The notes under the pieces are model-generated. The model had not been told where the DNA came from. It saw only the letters and a program-made list of their open reading frames with translations, and searched no databases. The position numbers were made by a program, and so were the translations under genes. 64,000 nt of DNA, from NCBI GenBank assembly GCA_028283725.1, contig JAPWKC010000003.1:930001-994000 (forward strand), written 5' to 3'. Below, piece after piece: positions 49,120 through 57,794 of the stretch. Source of the stretch: Neorhizobium sp. (GTDB lineage: Bacteria; Pseudomonadota; Alphaproteobacteria; Rhizobiales; Rhizobiaceae). The stretch's first letter is position 1, and every line of letters begins with the position of its first letter.

Positions 49120-50535
49120 ATGGCGCGTACGGCAGCAGCATATCCGAGCATGCAGGTCAAAAGACCGGCAGTCCGACGCAAGAAGTCGGGGTCGCTTCTT
49201 CTCAACGTCACCATCGGTGTCGGCATGGCCTCGGCGCTGATCGTCGGCGCTTCGATGGTCACCATGGCGACCGCGGTGAAATCCGCCTCCAACGTCAAGT
49301 TCCAGACGGCGCTGGTCACCCAGCCGCCCGGCTTCGGTCATGTGAAGCTGACGAGCGATGCCGCGCGGGATCTCGACATCTCGAAATTCTCCAGGCTTCC
49401 AGGCAGTGCCGTGGCGCAGTCCAAGGGGCAGCGGCTTGCCGGTGCCGATACGGCCGTCATCGAAGCGCTGCGGCCGGATGCGGCAAGCGTCAGCGAGGCG
49501 CTGCATGCGGCCATGGCCGATGCCGGCCATCAGATGCGCACAAACGAACAGTTTGCATCGCTTTCAAAGATCCGTCCCGACGAAGCGGCGATCCGCGCTG
49601 CGCTCGGCCCGGCCATGTCGAACCTCGTGGTCGTTGCCCCCAAGGGTGACGGCAGCAATCTTCCCGATCTCGCCGAAGAAGCGGTCGCCACCACCACCGT
49701 TGCCGACCTCAAGGATATGAAGCCTGTCGAAATGGCGGCGATCGATCAGGCCGACGACGAGGATGACAGCGACGCGCTGGCCGAAATCGCCGACGCGCCT
49801 GTCCCGACACCTGCGCCGGCACAGCTTGCCGAAGCCGTGCCTTCGTACGACCTGCCGAAGGCTGGTCCCGTTCCGTCCTTCCGTCCGGGCGCCGTTGCCA
49901 TGGCAGATGCTGCACCGACAAAGCCCGCTCGTGGCAATGGTCTTGCCGCCATCGCCGCAGTTGCGCCGCAGAAGGGCGACGCGAACGCCGACAAGCCGAC
50001 CGCACTCGCATTCGCGCGGCCCGACAATCCGATGCGCGACGATGCGCCCCGCGCGGCTGCACCGTCTACGCCGAACTGGCCGGGCATCGGAACCAAGGTC
50101 GCTGTCTTCGATATGTCGAACGGTGTGGTCTGGATGCCGGATGGCACGAAGCTCGAGGCCCATTCGGGCATCGGCAAGATGCGTGACGAGCCGCAATACG
50201 CAAATGTCAAAATGCGCGGACCGACGCCTCCCGGCACCTACCGCCTGACGATGCGTGAATCGCTTTTCCATGGCGTGGCGGCAATCCGCCTCAACCCGAT
50301 CGACGGCAAGGCGCCGCTTGGACGCACCGGCCTTCTGGCGCACAGCTACTTGCTGCGCAGCCGTCTCGGCGATTCCCACGGCTGCGTTGCCTTTGCACAG
50401 TATGACCGGTTCCTGGCCGCGTTCCGTCGTGGCGAGATCACCCATATGGTCATCGTGCCGAAATATGACGGCCGTCGCCCGAGCCCGAAGAACAACAACT
50501 TCCTCGCCAAACTGTTCGGCGGCAAGGACGCCTGA
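49120..50535 (+). CDS. DUF2778 (Tlde1-like) domain protein with membrane anchor
   Basis: A 471-residue protein. A basic N-terminus is followed by one transmembrane helix (about residues 28-52, LNVTIGVGMASALIVGASMVTMA), then about 260 residues of A/P/D-rich, poorly structured linker. The C-terminal domain (about 320-450) fits DUF2778: AVFDMSNGVVWMPDG, RGPTPPGTYRL and the HSYLLRSRLGDSHGC block with the likely catalytic His and Cys (Cys about 421). This domain includes T6SS effector Tlde1, an L,D-transpeptidase-type enzyme acting on peptidoglycan. Nothing T6SS-related is nearby, so a housekeeping wall role is as likely. It ends in a basic tail. Confidence 0.72.
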   Translation: MARTAAAYPSMQVKRPAVRRKKSGSLLLNVTIGVGMASALIVGASMVTMATAVKSASNVKFQTALVTQPPGFGHVKLTSDAARDLDISKFSRLPGSAVAQSKGQRLAGADTAVIEALRPDAASVSEALHAAMADAGHQMRTNEQFASLSKIRPDEAAIRAALGPAMSNLVVVAPKGDGSNLPDLAEEAVATTTVADLKDMKPVEMAAIDQADDEDDSDALAEIADAPVPTPAPAQLAEAVPSYDLPKAGPVPSFRPGAVAMADAAPTKPARGNGLAAIAAVAPQKGDANADKPTALAFARPDNPMRDDAPRAAAPSTPNWPGIGTKVAVFDMSNGVVWMPDGTKLEAHSGIGKMRDEPQYANVKMRGPTPPGTYRLTMRESLFHGVAAIRLNPIDGKAPLGRTGLLAHSYLLRSRLGDSHGCVAFAQYDRFLAAFRRGEITHMVIVPKYDGRRPSPKNNNFLAKLFGGKDA

Positions 50536-50607
50536 CGTGACCCTCTCACAAGACGCGCGACTGATGCCACGTCATCATCGGTTGGCGCCGTAGATAGAAA
50601 CCATCTT

Positions 50608-50630
50608 GAAAGGGCCCTCGTGGCCCTTTC
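50608..50630. terminator. Terminator between convergent DUF2778 and M20 genes
   Basis: The GAAAGGGCC / GGCCCTTTC stem has a CTCGT loop. It lies between the two stop codons and can serve both strands. Confidence 0.75.
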
Positions 50631-50636
50631 GTCGTT

Positions 50637-51812
50637 TCAACGCAGCCGGTCGCCCATAAGTTCCGCGGCGGCGGCCAGAAAGATCCGCGCCCCGGTTTCG
50701 ATCAGGGCATCGGGGAAATCATAGTCTGGATCGTGAAGCGCCGCGTGAGCCTCACCTGCGCCGAGAAACAGCATGGCCGATTTCGACACCGTGGCAAAGC
50801 GGCCGAAATCCTCCGAGGCGCGGAAGGGCTGGCCGGGTTCGTGGGTGATCCCTTCGACCTCCATCGCCTGGCGCAGAATTGCCACCGCGTCCGGGTGGTT
50901 GACGCAATGGCCGAAGACGTCTGAATAGGCGATGGAGACGGCAAGGCCGTCTGCGTCCGCGGCATCCTGTGCCAGGGCCTCGGCGCTTTCCACGAGGGCT
51001 GCCATTGCCGCGTCCGTGGAGGTGCGCAGCGTTGCCCAGATCTCGGCATCGCCGGGTGCAATGCCGAAGGCCGGCTCGCCGATCGTTGCATGGGTGATCG
51101 TGACGCGGCGGAGCGTTTCGGTTTCCAGCGTGCCGGAGCAGAGGGCCGTCAGATCGGAAAGAAGCGCTGCGACGGCGTTGACGGGCGACAGGCCGGTTTC
51201 CGGCGAGGCGGCATGGGCTGTGCGGCCGGCAAGCGAGATCTTCATCCCGCGCGAGGCGCAGTTTGCCGGGCCGTCCTTCAGCCAGACATGGTTGATCGGC
51301 AGGCCCGGCATGTTGTGAAGCGACAGGCTGTAATCGGGCGTCAAGGGCGCAAAATCCGGGTCGGCCAACACGGCCGCTGCGCCCGCACCGGTTTCCTCTG
51401 CCGGCTGGAAAAGCAGGATCGCACGGCCGTTTGCCGGCCGGTTTCGCCCGAAGGTGCGGCCAAGGGCTGCAAGGATCGCCATATGCCCGTCATGGCCGCA
51501 CATATGGCCCTTGCCGTGTATGCGCGAGCGATGCGGCGGCTCGCCGCGTTCGGCGATCGGCAGCGCATCGAGTTCGGCGCGGAACATCACCGTCGGGCCG
51601 GGTGAGCCGCCGTCATAGACCATCGCGACGCCCGTGCCGCCGAGGCCGGTGAAAATGCCGTCCGGCCGCGTATCCGCCATGAAGCGAACGACTTCGGCCG
51701 CCGTTGCCACTTCTTCGCCGGAGACGTCCGGCATCGTGTGCAGGTGGCGGCGCCATTCTTTCAGTGCTGCAAGGTCTCGTGGGTCAAGAGCGGAAGGGCT
51801 TGAGGCGGGCAT
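50637..51812 (-). CDS. M20-family amidohydrolase (hippurate/IAA-amino acid hydrolase-like)
   Basis: A 391-residue zinc-dependent hydrolase of peptidase family M20D. Metal ligands lie in MCGHDGHMAIL (His and Asp), FQPAEETGAGA (Glu) and SLHNMPGLP (His), with a dimerisation domain in the middle (SLAGRTAHAASPETG). The family removes the acyl or indole group from N-acyl amino acids; in plant-associated bacteria some members cleave auxin conjugates. The real substrate is unknown. Starts at 51812 (GGGAG 5 nt upstream) and 51824 are both possible. Confidence 0.85.
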   Translation of the reverse strand: MPASSPSALDPRDLAALKEWRRHLHTMPDVSGEEVATAAEVVRFMADTRPDGIFTGLGGTGVAMVYDGGSPGPTVMFRAELDALPIAERGEPPHRSRIHGKGHMCGHDGHMAILAALGRTFGRNRPANGRAILLFQPAEETGAGAAAVLADPDFAPLTPDYSLSLHNMPGLPINHVWLKDGPANCASRGMKISLAGRTAHAASPETGLSPVNAVAALLSDLTALCSGTLETETLRRVTITHATIGEPAFGIAPGDAEIWATLRTSTDAAMAALVESAEALAQDAADADGLAVSIAYSDVFGHCVNHPDAVAILRQAMEVEGITHEPGQPFRASEDFGRFATVSKSAMLFLGAGEAHAALHDPDYDFPDALIETGARIFLAAAAELMGDRLR

Positions 51813-51983
51813 GCGGGCTCCCATGCGGATCTTTCTGAAAGAGGTAGACGCGTGGGCGCAGACTGACAATAGACGGCGGGGGCGTTGTGATGCAGGCTCC
51901 GCTCGCCTTGCGATCCGGACCGCAAGGTCCGGATCAGAATGAATTGCTAATAGACGAGAGTGAGTGAGATGGAGGTGGTGCCG

Positions 51984-53084
51984 ATGCAGCTTTTCCGGTT
52001 TTTCTCAAGATTGCGCATCGTGGCGCGATCGAGGCTGCGGCTGCCGTTTCTATCCGTTGCGGTCGCGGCCGGCCTCTCGGTTCTGCCGGCTCCGGCGTCG
52101 GGGCAGGATCAGGGGCAGAAGCCCGGCGGCGGGCAGGGCGCAGCGTTGGGCGCGGCAAGGCTCTGTCGGGAGGATATCCGCAGCTTTTGCGGCGACCTGC
52201 TGCCGGGGGGCGGCCGGATTGCGGCATGCCTGCGCGGCAACGCGGATTCGCTTTCGGAGAGCTGCCGCGATGCGATCTCTTCCCTGTCGCGGCCCTTGCG
52301 CCGGCCGGCGCGCGAGGCGTTGCCGAAGGACGTCAATGTTACCCGCGACATTGCCTATGGCGATGATCCGGCGCAGACATTCGACGTCTACCGGCCGGCT
52401 GAGGCGCGCAATGCGCCTGTGATCGTCATGCTGCATGGCGGCGCCTGGGCCTTCGGCTCCAAGCAGGCGGCCGGCGTGATCGACAACAAGGTGCGCCATT
52501 TCCTGCCGAAGGGATATCTGTTCGTTTCCGTCGAGACCAGGCTCCTGCCGAAGGCCGATCCGCTGCAACAGGCCGACGATCTCGCCCATGCGCTTGCGCA
52601 GATCGAAGCAAAGGCGGCCTCCTGGGGCGGCGATGCCGGCAAACTGGTGCTGATCGGCCATTCGGCCGGCGCGCATCTGGCGGCGCTGGTGTCGGCCGAT
52701 CCGGCCTATGCACGGCGTGCCGGGGCAAGGCCGTGGCTTGCGACGATCGCGCTCGACAGCGCGGCTTACGACATCGCGCCGATCATGCGGGGAATGGTGG
52801 TGCCGCAATTCTATCGCGATGCCTTCGGCAGCGACCCGGATTTCTGGGAAAAGGCCTCGCCGACCCGGCAGATTTCCGGAAAAGCGCCGAAAATGCTGCT
52901 GGTCTGCTCCAGCTTCCGCCGCTGGTCCTGCCGGCAGGCGCAGACCTTTGCGAAGAAGATGCGCGGGCAAGGCGAGGTTCTGCCCGTCGACCTCAGGCAT
53001 ATGCAGATCAATGCGCAGCTTGGCGCCGACAACGACTATACGCAGCGCGTCGACGGTTTTTTGCATTCGCTCGGCCTGCCGTGA
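51984..53084 (+). CDS. Exported alpha/beta hydrolase with N-terminal Cys-rich repeat
   Basis: A 366-residue secreted esterase-like protein. A signal peptide (RLRLPFLSVAVAAGLSVLPAPASG) is followed by a short cysteine-rich segment, residues about 55-105 (CREDIRSFCGDLLPGGGRIA, then a further C...C pair), resembling the Cys-rich/GLG1-type repeat found alone in many rhizobial exported proteins. The rest is an alpha/beta hydrolase: oxyanion motif HGGAW, nucleophile elbow GHSAG, catalytic Asp region and a late HMQINAQLG histidine. The GGAGGTGG before the ATG at 51984 sets the start, although the frame opens earlier. The fusion is unusual to my knowledge. Confidence 0.8.
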   Translation: MQLFRFFSRLRIVARSRLRLPFLSVAVAAGLSVLPAPASGQDQGQKPGGGQGAALGAARLCREDIRSFCGDLLPGGGRIAACLRGNADSLSESCRDAISSLSRPLRRPAREALPKDVNVTRDIAYGDDPAQTFDVYRPAEARNAPVIVMLHGGAWAFGSKQAAGVIDNKVRHFLPKGYLFVSVETRLLPKADPLQQADDLAHALAQIEAKAASWGGDAGKLVLIGHSAGAHLAALVSADPAYARRAGARPWLATIALDSAAYDIAPIMRGMVVPQFYRDAFGSDPDFWEKASPTRQISGKAPKMLLVCSSFRRWSCRQAQTFAKKMRGQGEVLPVDLRHMQINAQLGADNDYTQRVDGFLHSLGLP

Positions 53085-53108
53085 ATGGTCCGCAGGCTGC
53101 CGCGGACC

Positions 53109-54596
53109 TCAGTCACGCCTTGCAATCGCGCGCTCCAGCGCATCGATCAGGATATCCATGTCGGCCTTCGTCGTGCGGTGATTGACGAGCGCGCAGCGCA
53201 CGACGAGCTCGCCGTCGATCGTCGTCCATGAGGGCGCAGCCGAGCCTTCTTCCTGCAGGTCGAGCACGATTTCGCGGACATAGGCGGAATTTTTTCCCGC
53301 GATGCCGAAGCAGACGATGTTGAGCGCTACCGGCGCCTTCAATTCCAGAAGCGGATGGGCGGCGACAAGGCTTTCCAGATGCCGGGCGACGGTGCAGCTA
53401 TTGGCGATCGCCGCGCCGATCTTGTCCGTACCGTGGGTCGACAGCGTCATCCACGTCTTCAGGGCGCGAAAACCGCGCGAAAGATCCGGACCGAGATCGC
53501 AGGGCCATGTCTCTCCGGCGGCAAGACCGCGCTCGGAGCGCTGCAGATAGGCGGCAGGCTGGGCGAAGGTGCGTTTCTGGGCTGCGGCATCGCGCACCAG
53601 AAGGAAGCCGGCATCATAGGGCACCTGTCCCCATTTGTGGAAATCGAGCGCGACCGACTGGGAGCGTTCGATGCCGGAAAAGCGCGGACGCAGCGCATCC
53701 GATAGTACGGCGAGCGCACCGATCGCGCCATCGACATGGAACCAGAGGTTTTCCGAGGACGCGATATCGGCAATCGCATCCAGCGGATCGATGGCGCCGG
53801 TATTGACCGTGCCGGCCGTGCCGACGACGAGGAATGGCAGGAAGCCGTTTTCGCGGTCCTCATCGACCATCATCTTCAGATGCGAAGGCATCATCCGTCC
53901 ATCGGCATCGACGGCGACCATGCGCAGATTGGACGAGCCGATGCCGGAAAGCTGCATGGCCTGGGCGATGCAGCCATGCGCTTCTGCCGACGTGTAGGCG
54001 ACGAGCTGGCGATCAGTGGCACGAAGACCGTTCGCCCGGCTCTCGACGCCGATCGCCTGGGTCTTGGCGATGGTGACGGCCAGGAAATTCGCCATGGAGG
54101 AGCCGGTGACGAAGAGGCCGCCCGCCTGATCGGCATCATAGCCGAGTGCGTCGGCCATCCAGCGGGCGATCTGCTTTTCCACATCGATGCCGACATGATC
54201 GCGGCCGCCACAATTCATGTTGAGGCCGGCGGCCACCATTTCTGCGACCATGCCGACCGGCGTGCCGCCGCCATGCACCCAGCCCATGAAGCGCGGATGC
54301 AGATTGCCCGTCGCATAAGGCATGATCGTGTCGCGCACGTCCGACAGAACGGCGCTCAGATCGCGCGGATCTGTGGGAAGCGGCTTTTTGAAATTCTCCC
54401 GGTTGTCGTCCGGCTGCGGCCGCCAGACCGGACCTTCGCGCACCGAGGCGACGTGGGAAATCACGTCATCAAGCATCCGGTGCGCCTCGTCGCGAAACGC
54501 TGCCCAATCGGTGGGGTCAAGATGGGCGGGGGCCTCGAATTCCGTCTGGAAGGCGGGCTGATGCGAAGCAGGCAGGTGCGAGGCAGGCTGGGCCAT
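53109..54596 (-). CDS. PLP-dependent group II amino acid decarboxylase
   Basis: A 495-residue pyridoxal-phosphate enzyme of the aromatic amino acid/glutamate decarboxylase superfamily. The PLP lysine is in LDFHKWGQVP, and the preceding HVDGAIGALAVLS holds the Asp that contacts the cofactor. LFVTGSSMANFLAVTIAK is the phosphate-binding part. Substrate specificity (aromatic amino acid, 2,4-diaminobutyrate and so on) cannot be decided. A repetitive SHLPASHQPAF leader precedes the domain. It is convergent with the esterase gene. Its 5' end is only 12 bp from a plus-strand ORF. Confidence 0.87.
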   Translation of the reverse strand: MAQPASHLPASHQPAFQTEFEAPAHLDPTDWAAFRDEAHRMLDDVISHVASVREGPVWRPQPDDNRENFKKPLPTDPRDLSAVLSDVRDTIMPYATGNLHPRFMGWVHGGGTPVGMVAEMVAAGLNMNCGGRDHVGIDVEKQIARWMADALGYDADQAGGLFVTGSSMANFLAVTIAKTQAIGVESRANGLRATDRQLVAYTSAEAHGCIAQAMQLSGIGSSNLRMVAVDADGRMMPSHLKMMVDEDRENGFLPFLVVGTAGTVNTGAIDPLDAIADIASSENLWFHVDGAIGALAVLSDALRPRFSGIERSQSVALDFHKWGQVPYDAGFLLVRDAAAQKRTFAQPAAYLQRSERGLAAGETWPCDLGPDLSRGFRALKTWMTLSTHGTDKIGAAIANSCTVARHLESLVAAHPLLELKAPVALNIVCFGIAGKNSAYVREIVLDLQEEGSAAPSWTTIDGELVVRCALVNHRTTKADMDILIDALERAIARRD

Positions 54597-54608
54597 GGCT
54601 ATGTTCCG

Positions 54609-54932
54609 ATGAGCAAACGTGTTCCACCGTTCTGGAAGCGGTCGCTTGTGCGGGGCTGGAGGCGTCGGAAGCTCGCATCATTGCTAATATCGAACGAGGC
54701 CAAGACTTGGTTTGGTGTAAATCAGGCGCGCATCGCTGACGTCGTGGCCGGTGATACATTCGGTTACGTTATCCCAGCAGATGCCAAGGACCTGCCGCCC
54801 ACAGGACCTTATTCTTCAGGCCGTGCCGCTCATCACTTTGTGGTGGCTTTGGAAAAGGCGAAGGCCGCTTTACACGCGGCCTTGCCGGATATCGACGCAG
54901 TGCTGGCGGAGATTGATAAATTTAAGCGACTA
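54609..54932 (+). pseudogene. Possible gene remnant running into the uvrD 3' end
   Basis: A plus-strand frame starts at the ATG at 54609 (MSKRVPPFWKRS) and is protein-like for about 107 residues (VNQARIADVVAGDTFGYVIP, ALEKAKAALHAALPDID). It then has no stop of its own and continues into the antisense of the uvrD C-terminus, to 55280. Its codons are less GC-rich at third positions than those of its neighbours. I recognise no family. The likeliest reading is a foreign gene that lost its 3' end by deletion or rearrangement. It could also be chance open frame. Confidence 0.35.
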
Positions 54933-57488
54933 AGCCCGTTCCACAAAGCCGTCCAGCACCCGCTTCGATCCGGCCTTGTCAAACTCGATCGTCAGCTTGT
55001 TGCCCTCGATCGAGGTAATATTGCCGTTGCCGAATTTGATGTGGAAGACGCGGTCGCCGACGAAATATTTCGATGGCGCATCGGCCACCGATTTCGCCAC
55101 AAGTTCGCCGTCGATCGTGCGGCCGCGCGGGCCGCTCTCGCCATAGCCGATGCGCTCCACCGCATGGCCGGAGCGGCTGCCCCAGTTGTCGCGGGTCGCA
55201 TCCGTCTTGTTCTGTTGGGCGCGCTTCCAGCCGGGCGTGGAATAGCTGTTGGCGAAAGGTTCTGCCTTGTCGAAGCGTGACTGGCCGTAACCGCCGCGTC
55301 CGCCATAACCGCCATAGCTCGTGTCGGAAGAGGCGACATCCACATGGCTCGGCGGCAGTTCGTCCAGAAAGCGCGACGGCATGGTCGATTGCCACAGGCC
55401 GTGGATGCGGCGGTTGGAAACGAACCAGATATGGCAGCGATGCTTTGCGCGGGTGATGCCGACGTAAGCCAGGCGCCGTTCTTCCTCCAGCCCGGAGCGG
55501 CCGCCCTCGTCCAGCGCACGCTGGTGCGGAAACAGACCTTCTTCCCATCCCGGAAGGAAGACCGTGTCGAATTCCAGACCCTTGGCCGAATGCAGCGTCA
55601 TGATCGAGACGGCGTCCATGTTCTCGTTCTGCTCGACATCCATCACCAGCGAAACGTGTTCGAGGAAGCCGCGCATCGATTCGAAGGCCTCCATCGAGCG
55701 GATGAGTTCCTTGAGGTTTTCCAGCCGGCCCGGCGCTTCCGCCGACTTGTCGTTCTTCCACATGTCGGTATAGCCCGACTCTTCCAAGATCTGCTCGGCA
55801 AGTTCGGTGTGCGGCACGTTCTCAAGCCGCGTCTGCCAGTTGCGAAAACTCTGGACGACGTCGAACAGCGCCTTGCGCGCCTTCGGCTTCAGCTCGTCTG
55901 TCTCGATGATATCGCTTGCCGCCTGCAGCATGGGGATGTCGCGGGCGCGCGCATAGTCGTGCAGGTAGCGCACCGTCGTGTCGCCCAGTCCCCGCTTCGG
56001 CGTGTTGATGATCCGCTCGAAGGCGAGATCGTCGGCCGGTTGGCAGACGAGCCGGTAATAGGCCATGGCATCGCGGATCTCGAGCCGCTCATAGAAGCGC
56101 GGGCCGCCGATGACGCGGTAATTCAATCCCAGCGTGACGAACCGGTCTTCGAATTCGCGCATCTGGAAGGACGCGCGCACGAGGATCGCCATGTCGTTCA
56201 GCGCATGCGGCTTGCCGCTCGCCGTGCCGTCGCCATCGCCGCGCTGCAGCCGCTCGATCTCTTCGCCGACGGCGCGGGCCTCTTCTTCACTGTCCCAGGC
56301 GGCGTGGACGATCACCTTCTCGTCATCCGGGTCGGCGCGGTCGGTGAACAGGGTCTTGCCGAGACGGCCCTCATTATGGGCGATCAGATGGCCGGCGGCG
56401 CCGAGAATATGCTCGGTGGAGCGGTAGTTGCGCTCGAGCTTGATCACCTTGGCGCCGGGAAAATCCTTGTCGAAGCGGAGAATATTGTCCACCTCGGCGC
56501 CGCGCCAGCCGTAGATCGACTGGTCGTCATCGCCGACGCAGCAGACATTCTGCGGCACGCCCTTCGGCCGCTGGGCCAAAAGCCTGAGCCACATATATTG
56601 CGCGACGTTGGTGTCCTGATACTCGTCCACCAGCATGTAGCGGAACTTCTCCTGATATTCGCGAAGAATGTCCGGGTTCTGCCGGAAGACGGCGATCGGA
56701 TGCAGAAGAAGATCGCCGAAATCGCAGGCGTTCAGGGTTCTCAAGCGTGCCTGATAGGCGGCGTAGAGTTCACGACCCTTGCCATTGGCGAATGCGCGGG
56801 CATCGCCCTCGGGGATGTCGGCGGGCAGAAGCGCCTTGTTCTTCCAGCCGTCGATCATGCCGGCAAACTGGCGGGCCGGCCAGCGCTTGTCATCCAGACC
56901 TTCGGCCTGGATCAGCTGCTTGATCAGCCTGATGACGTCATCGGTATCCAGAATGGTGAAATCTGAGCGCAGGCCCGCCAGTTCCGCATGACGGCGCAAA
57001 ATCTTCACGCCGATCGAATGGAACGTGCCGAGCCATGGCATGCCCTCGACGGCACCGCCGACGAGGACGCCGATGCGCTCCTTCATCTCGCGCGCCGCCT
57101 TGTTGGTGAATGTCACAGCAAGGATCTGGCTCGGCCATGCCTTGCCGCTTTCCAGAATATGGGCAATGCGGGTTGTCAGGACCCGCGTCTTGCCGGTGCC
57201 GGCGCCGGCGAGGACCAGAACCGGCCCGTCGATCGTTTCGACAGCCTCGCGCTGCTCCGGATTGAGGCCCGTCAGATAATCGGAGCGTGCCGGGCGGTTG
57301 CCGTCGCGGGCGGCCATGGCGCGGGCTGCAATGCCGAGCCCGCCCGCACCGGATCCACCAGAACCGGGCGCGCCTGCCTGTTGGCCGGCGGGGTGATCAC
57401 CGGCTGGAATGGCTGCGCTGCCGCGCGCGGCGCGGCGGGGTTCCGGCTCTTCGTCGAAGAACGGCATATCGTCGAAACTGTTCGTCAT
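54930..57488 (-). CDS. uvrD: ATP-dependent DNA helicase UvrD/PcrA (SF1A)
   Basis: An 852-residue 3'-5' helicase for nucleotide excision and mismatch repair. All SF1 motifs are there: Walker A GAGTGKTRVLTTRI, VTFTNKAAREMKERI (Ia), VDEYQDTN (Walker B/II), GDDDQSIYGWRGA (III), LERNYRSTEHI (IV), VSIMTLHSAKGLEFD (V) and VGITRAKHRC (VI). The C-terminal 150 residues include glycine-rich and Tudor-like parts (YFVGDRVFHIKFGNG) typical of PcrA/UvrD. The N-terminus has a low-complexity leader after MTNSFDDMPFF. An ATG at 57542 would add 18 residues. Confidence 0.94.
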   Translation of the reverse strand: MTNSFDDMPFFDEEPEPRRAARGSAAIPAGDHPAGQQAGAPGSGGSGAGGLGIAARAMAARDGNRPARSDYLTGLNPEQREAVETIDGPVLVLAGAGTGKTRVLTTRIAHILESGKAWPSQILAVTFTNKAAREMKERIGVLVGGAVEGMPWLGTFHSIGVKILRRHAELAGLRSDFTILDTDDVIRLIKQLIQAEGLDDKRWPARQFAGMIDGWKNKALLPADIPEGDARAFANGKGRELYAAYQARLRTLNACDFGDLLLHPIAVFRQNPDILREYQEKFRYMLVDEYQDTNVAQYMWLRLLAQRPKGVPQNVCCVGDDDQSIYGWRGAEVDNILRFDKDFPGAKVIKLERNYRSTEHILGAAGHLIAHNEGRLGKTLFTDRADPDDEKVIVHAAWDSEEEARAVGEEIERLQRGDGDGTASGKPHALNDMAILVRASFQMREFEDRFVTLGLNYRVIGGPRFYERLEIRDAMAYYRLVCQPADDLAFERIINTPKRGLGDTTVRYLHDYARARDIPMLQAASDIIETDELKPKARKALFDVVQSFRNWQTRLENVPHTELAEQILEESGYTDMWKNDKSAEAPGRLENLKELIRSMEAFESMRGFLEHVSLVMDVEQNENMDAVSIMTLHSAKGLEFDTVFLPGWEEGLFPHQRALDEGGRSGLEEERRLAYVGITRAKHRCHIWFVSNRRIHGLWQSTMPSRFLDELPPSHVDVASSDTSYGGYGGRGGYGQSRFDKAEPFANSYSTPGWKRAQQNKTDATRDNWGSRSGHAVERIGYGESGPRGRTIDGELVAKSVADAPSKYFVGDRVFHIKFGNGNITSIEGNKLTIEFDKAGSKRVLDGFVERA

Positions 57489-57722
57489 GGGGTCCAATGT
57501 AGTGATTCTGGTCGGAAAGACCAGAACGCGTTCCCTTTTCATTCCGCGCGAGACGCAGTTTCCCCTTTAGTTTTGCGGGGTGTTTTTCAGCCGGGGCCTT
57601 ATGTCGCGTGCCGCCCTGGTGTTTTCAGCCCATTCGTCATGCAACCTGCAAACTTTATCGGCGGTTGTCGGCGGTCTGACATGTTCGTGAAATTCCGTGA
57701 GGTTAGAAGGTCATGTTGAAGC

Positions 57723-57749
57723 CACAGACACCATTGAAAGTTGTCTGTG
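57723..57749. promoter_or_regulatory. Operator-like inverted repeat upstream of the RND efflux genes
   Basis: The perfect repeat CACAGACA - 11 nt - TGTCTGTG ends 45 bp before the MFP start. This is the size expected for a TetR/AcrR-type binding site, but no regulator gene is adjacent. The rest of the uvrD-MFP spacer (57489-57794) shows nothing else I can name. Confidence 0.45.
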
Positions 57750-57794
57750 ATGCGCGGATACTTATGGAAATCGATACCGGAAGTGGAGAAACGA

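Noticed and set aside
55344..56966. A 540-codon plus-strand open frame opposite uvrD
   Set aside because: Complement of the helicase motifs. No recognisable domain and no ribosome site.
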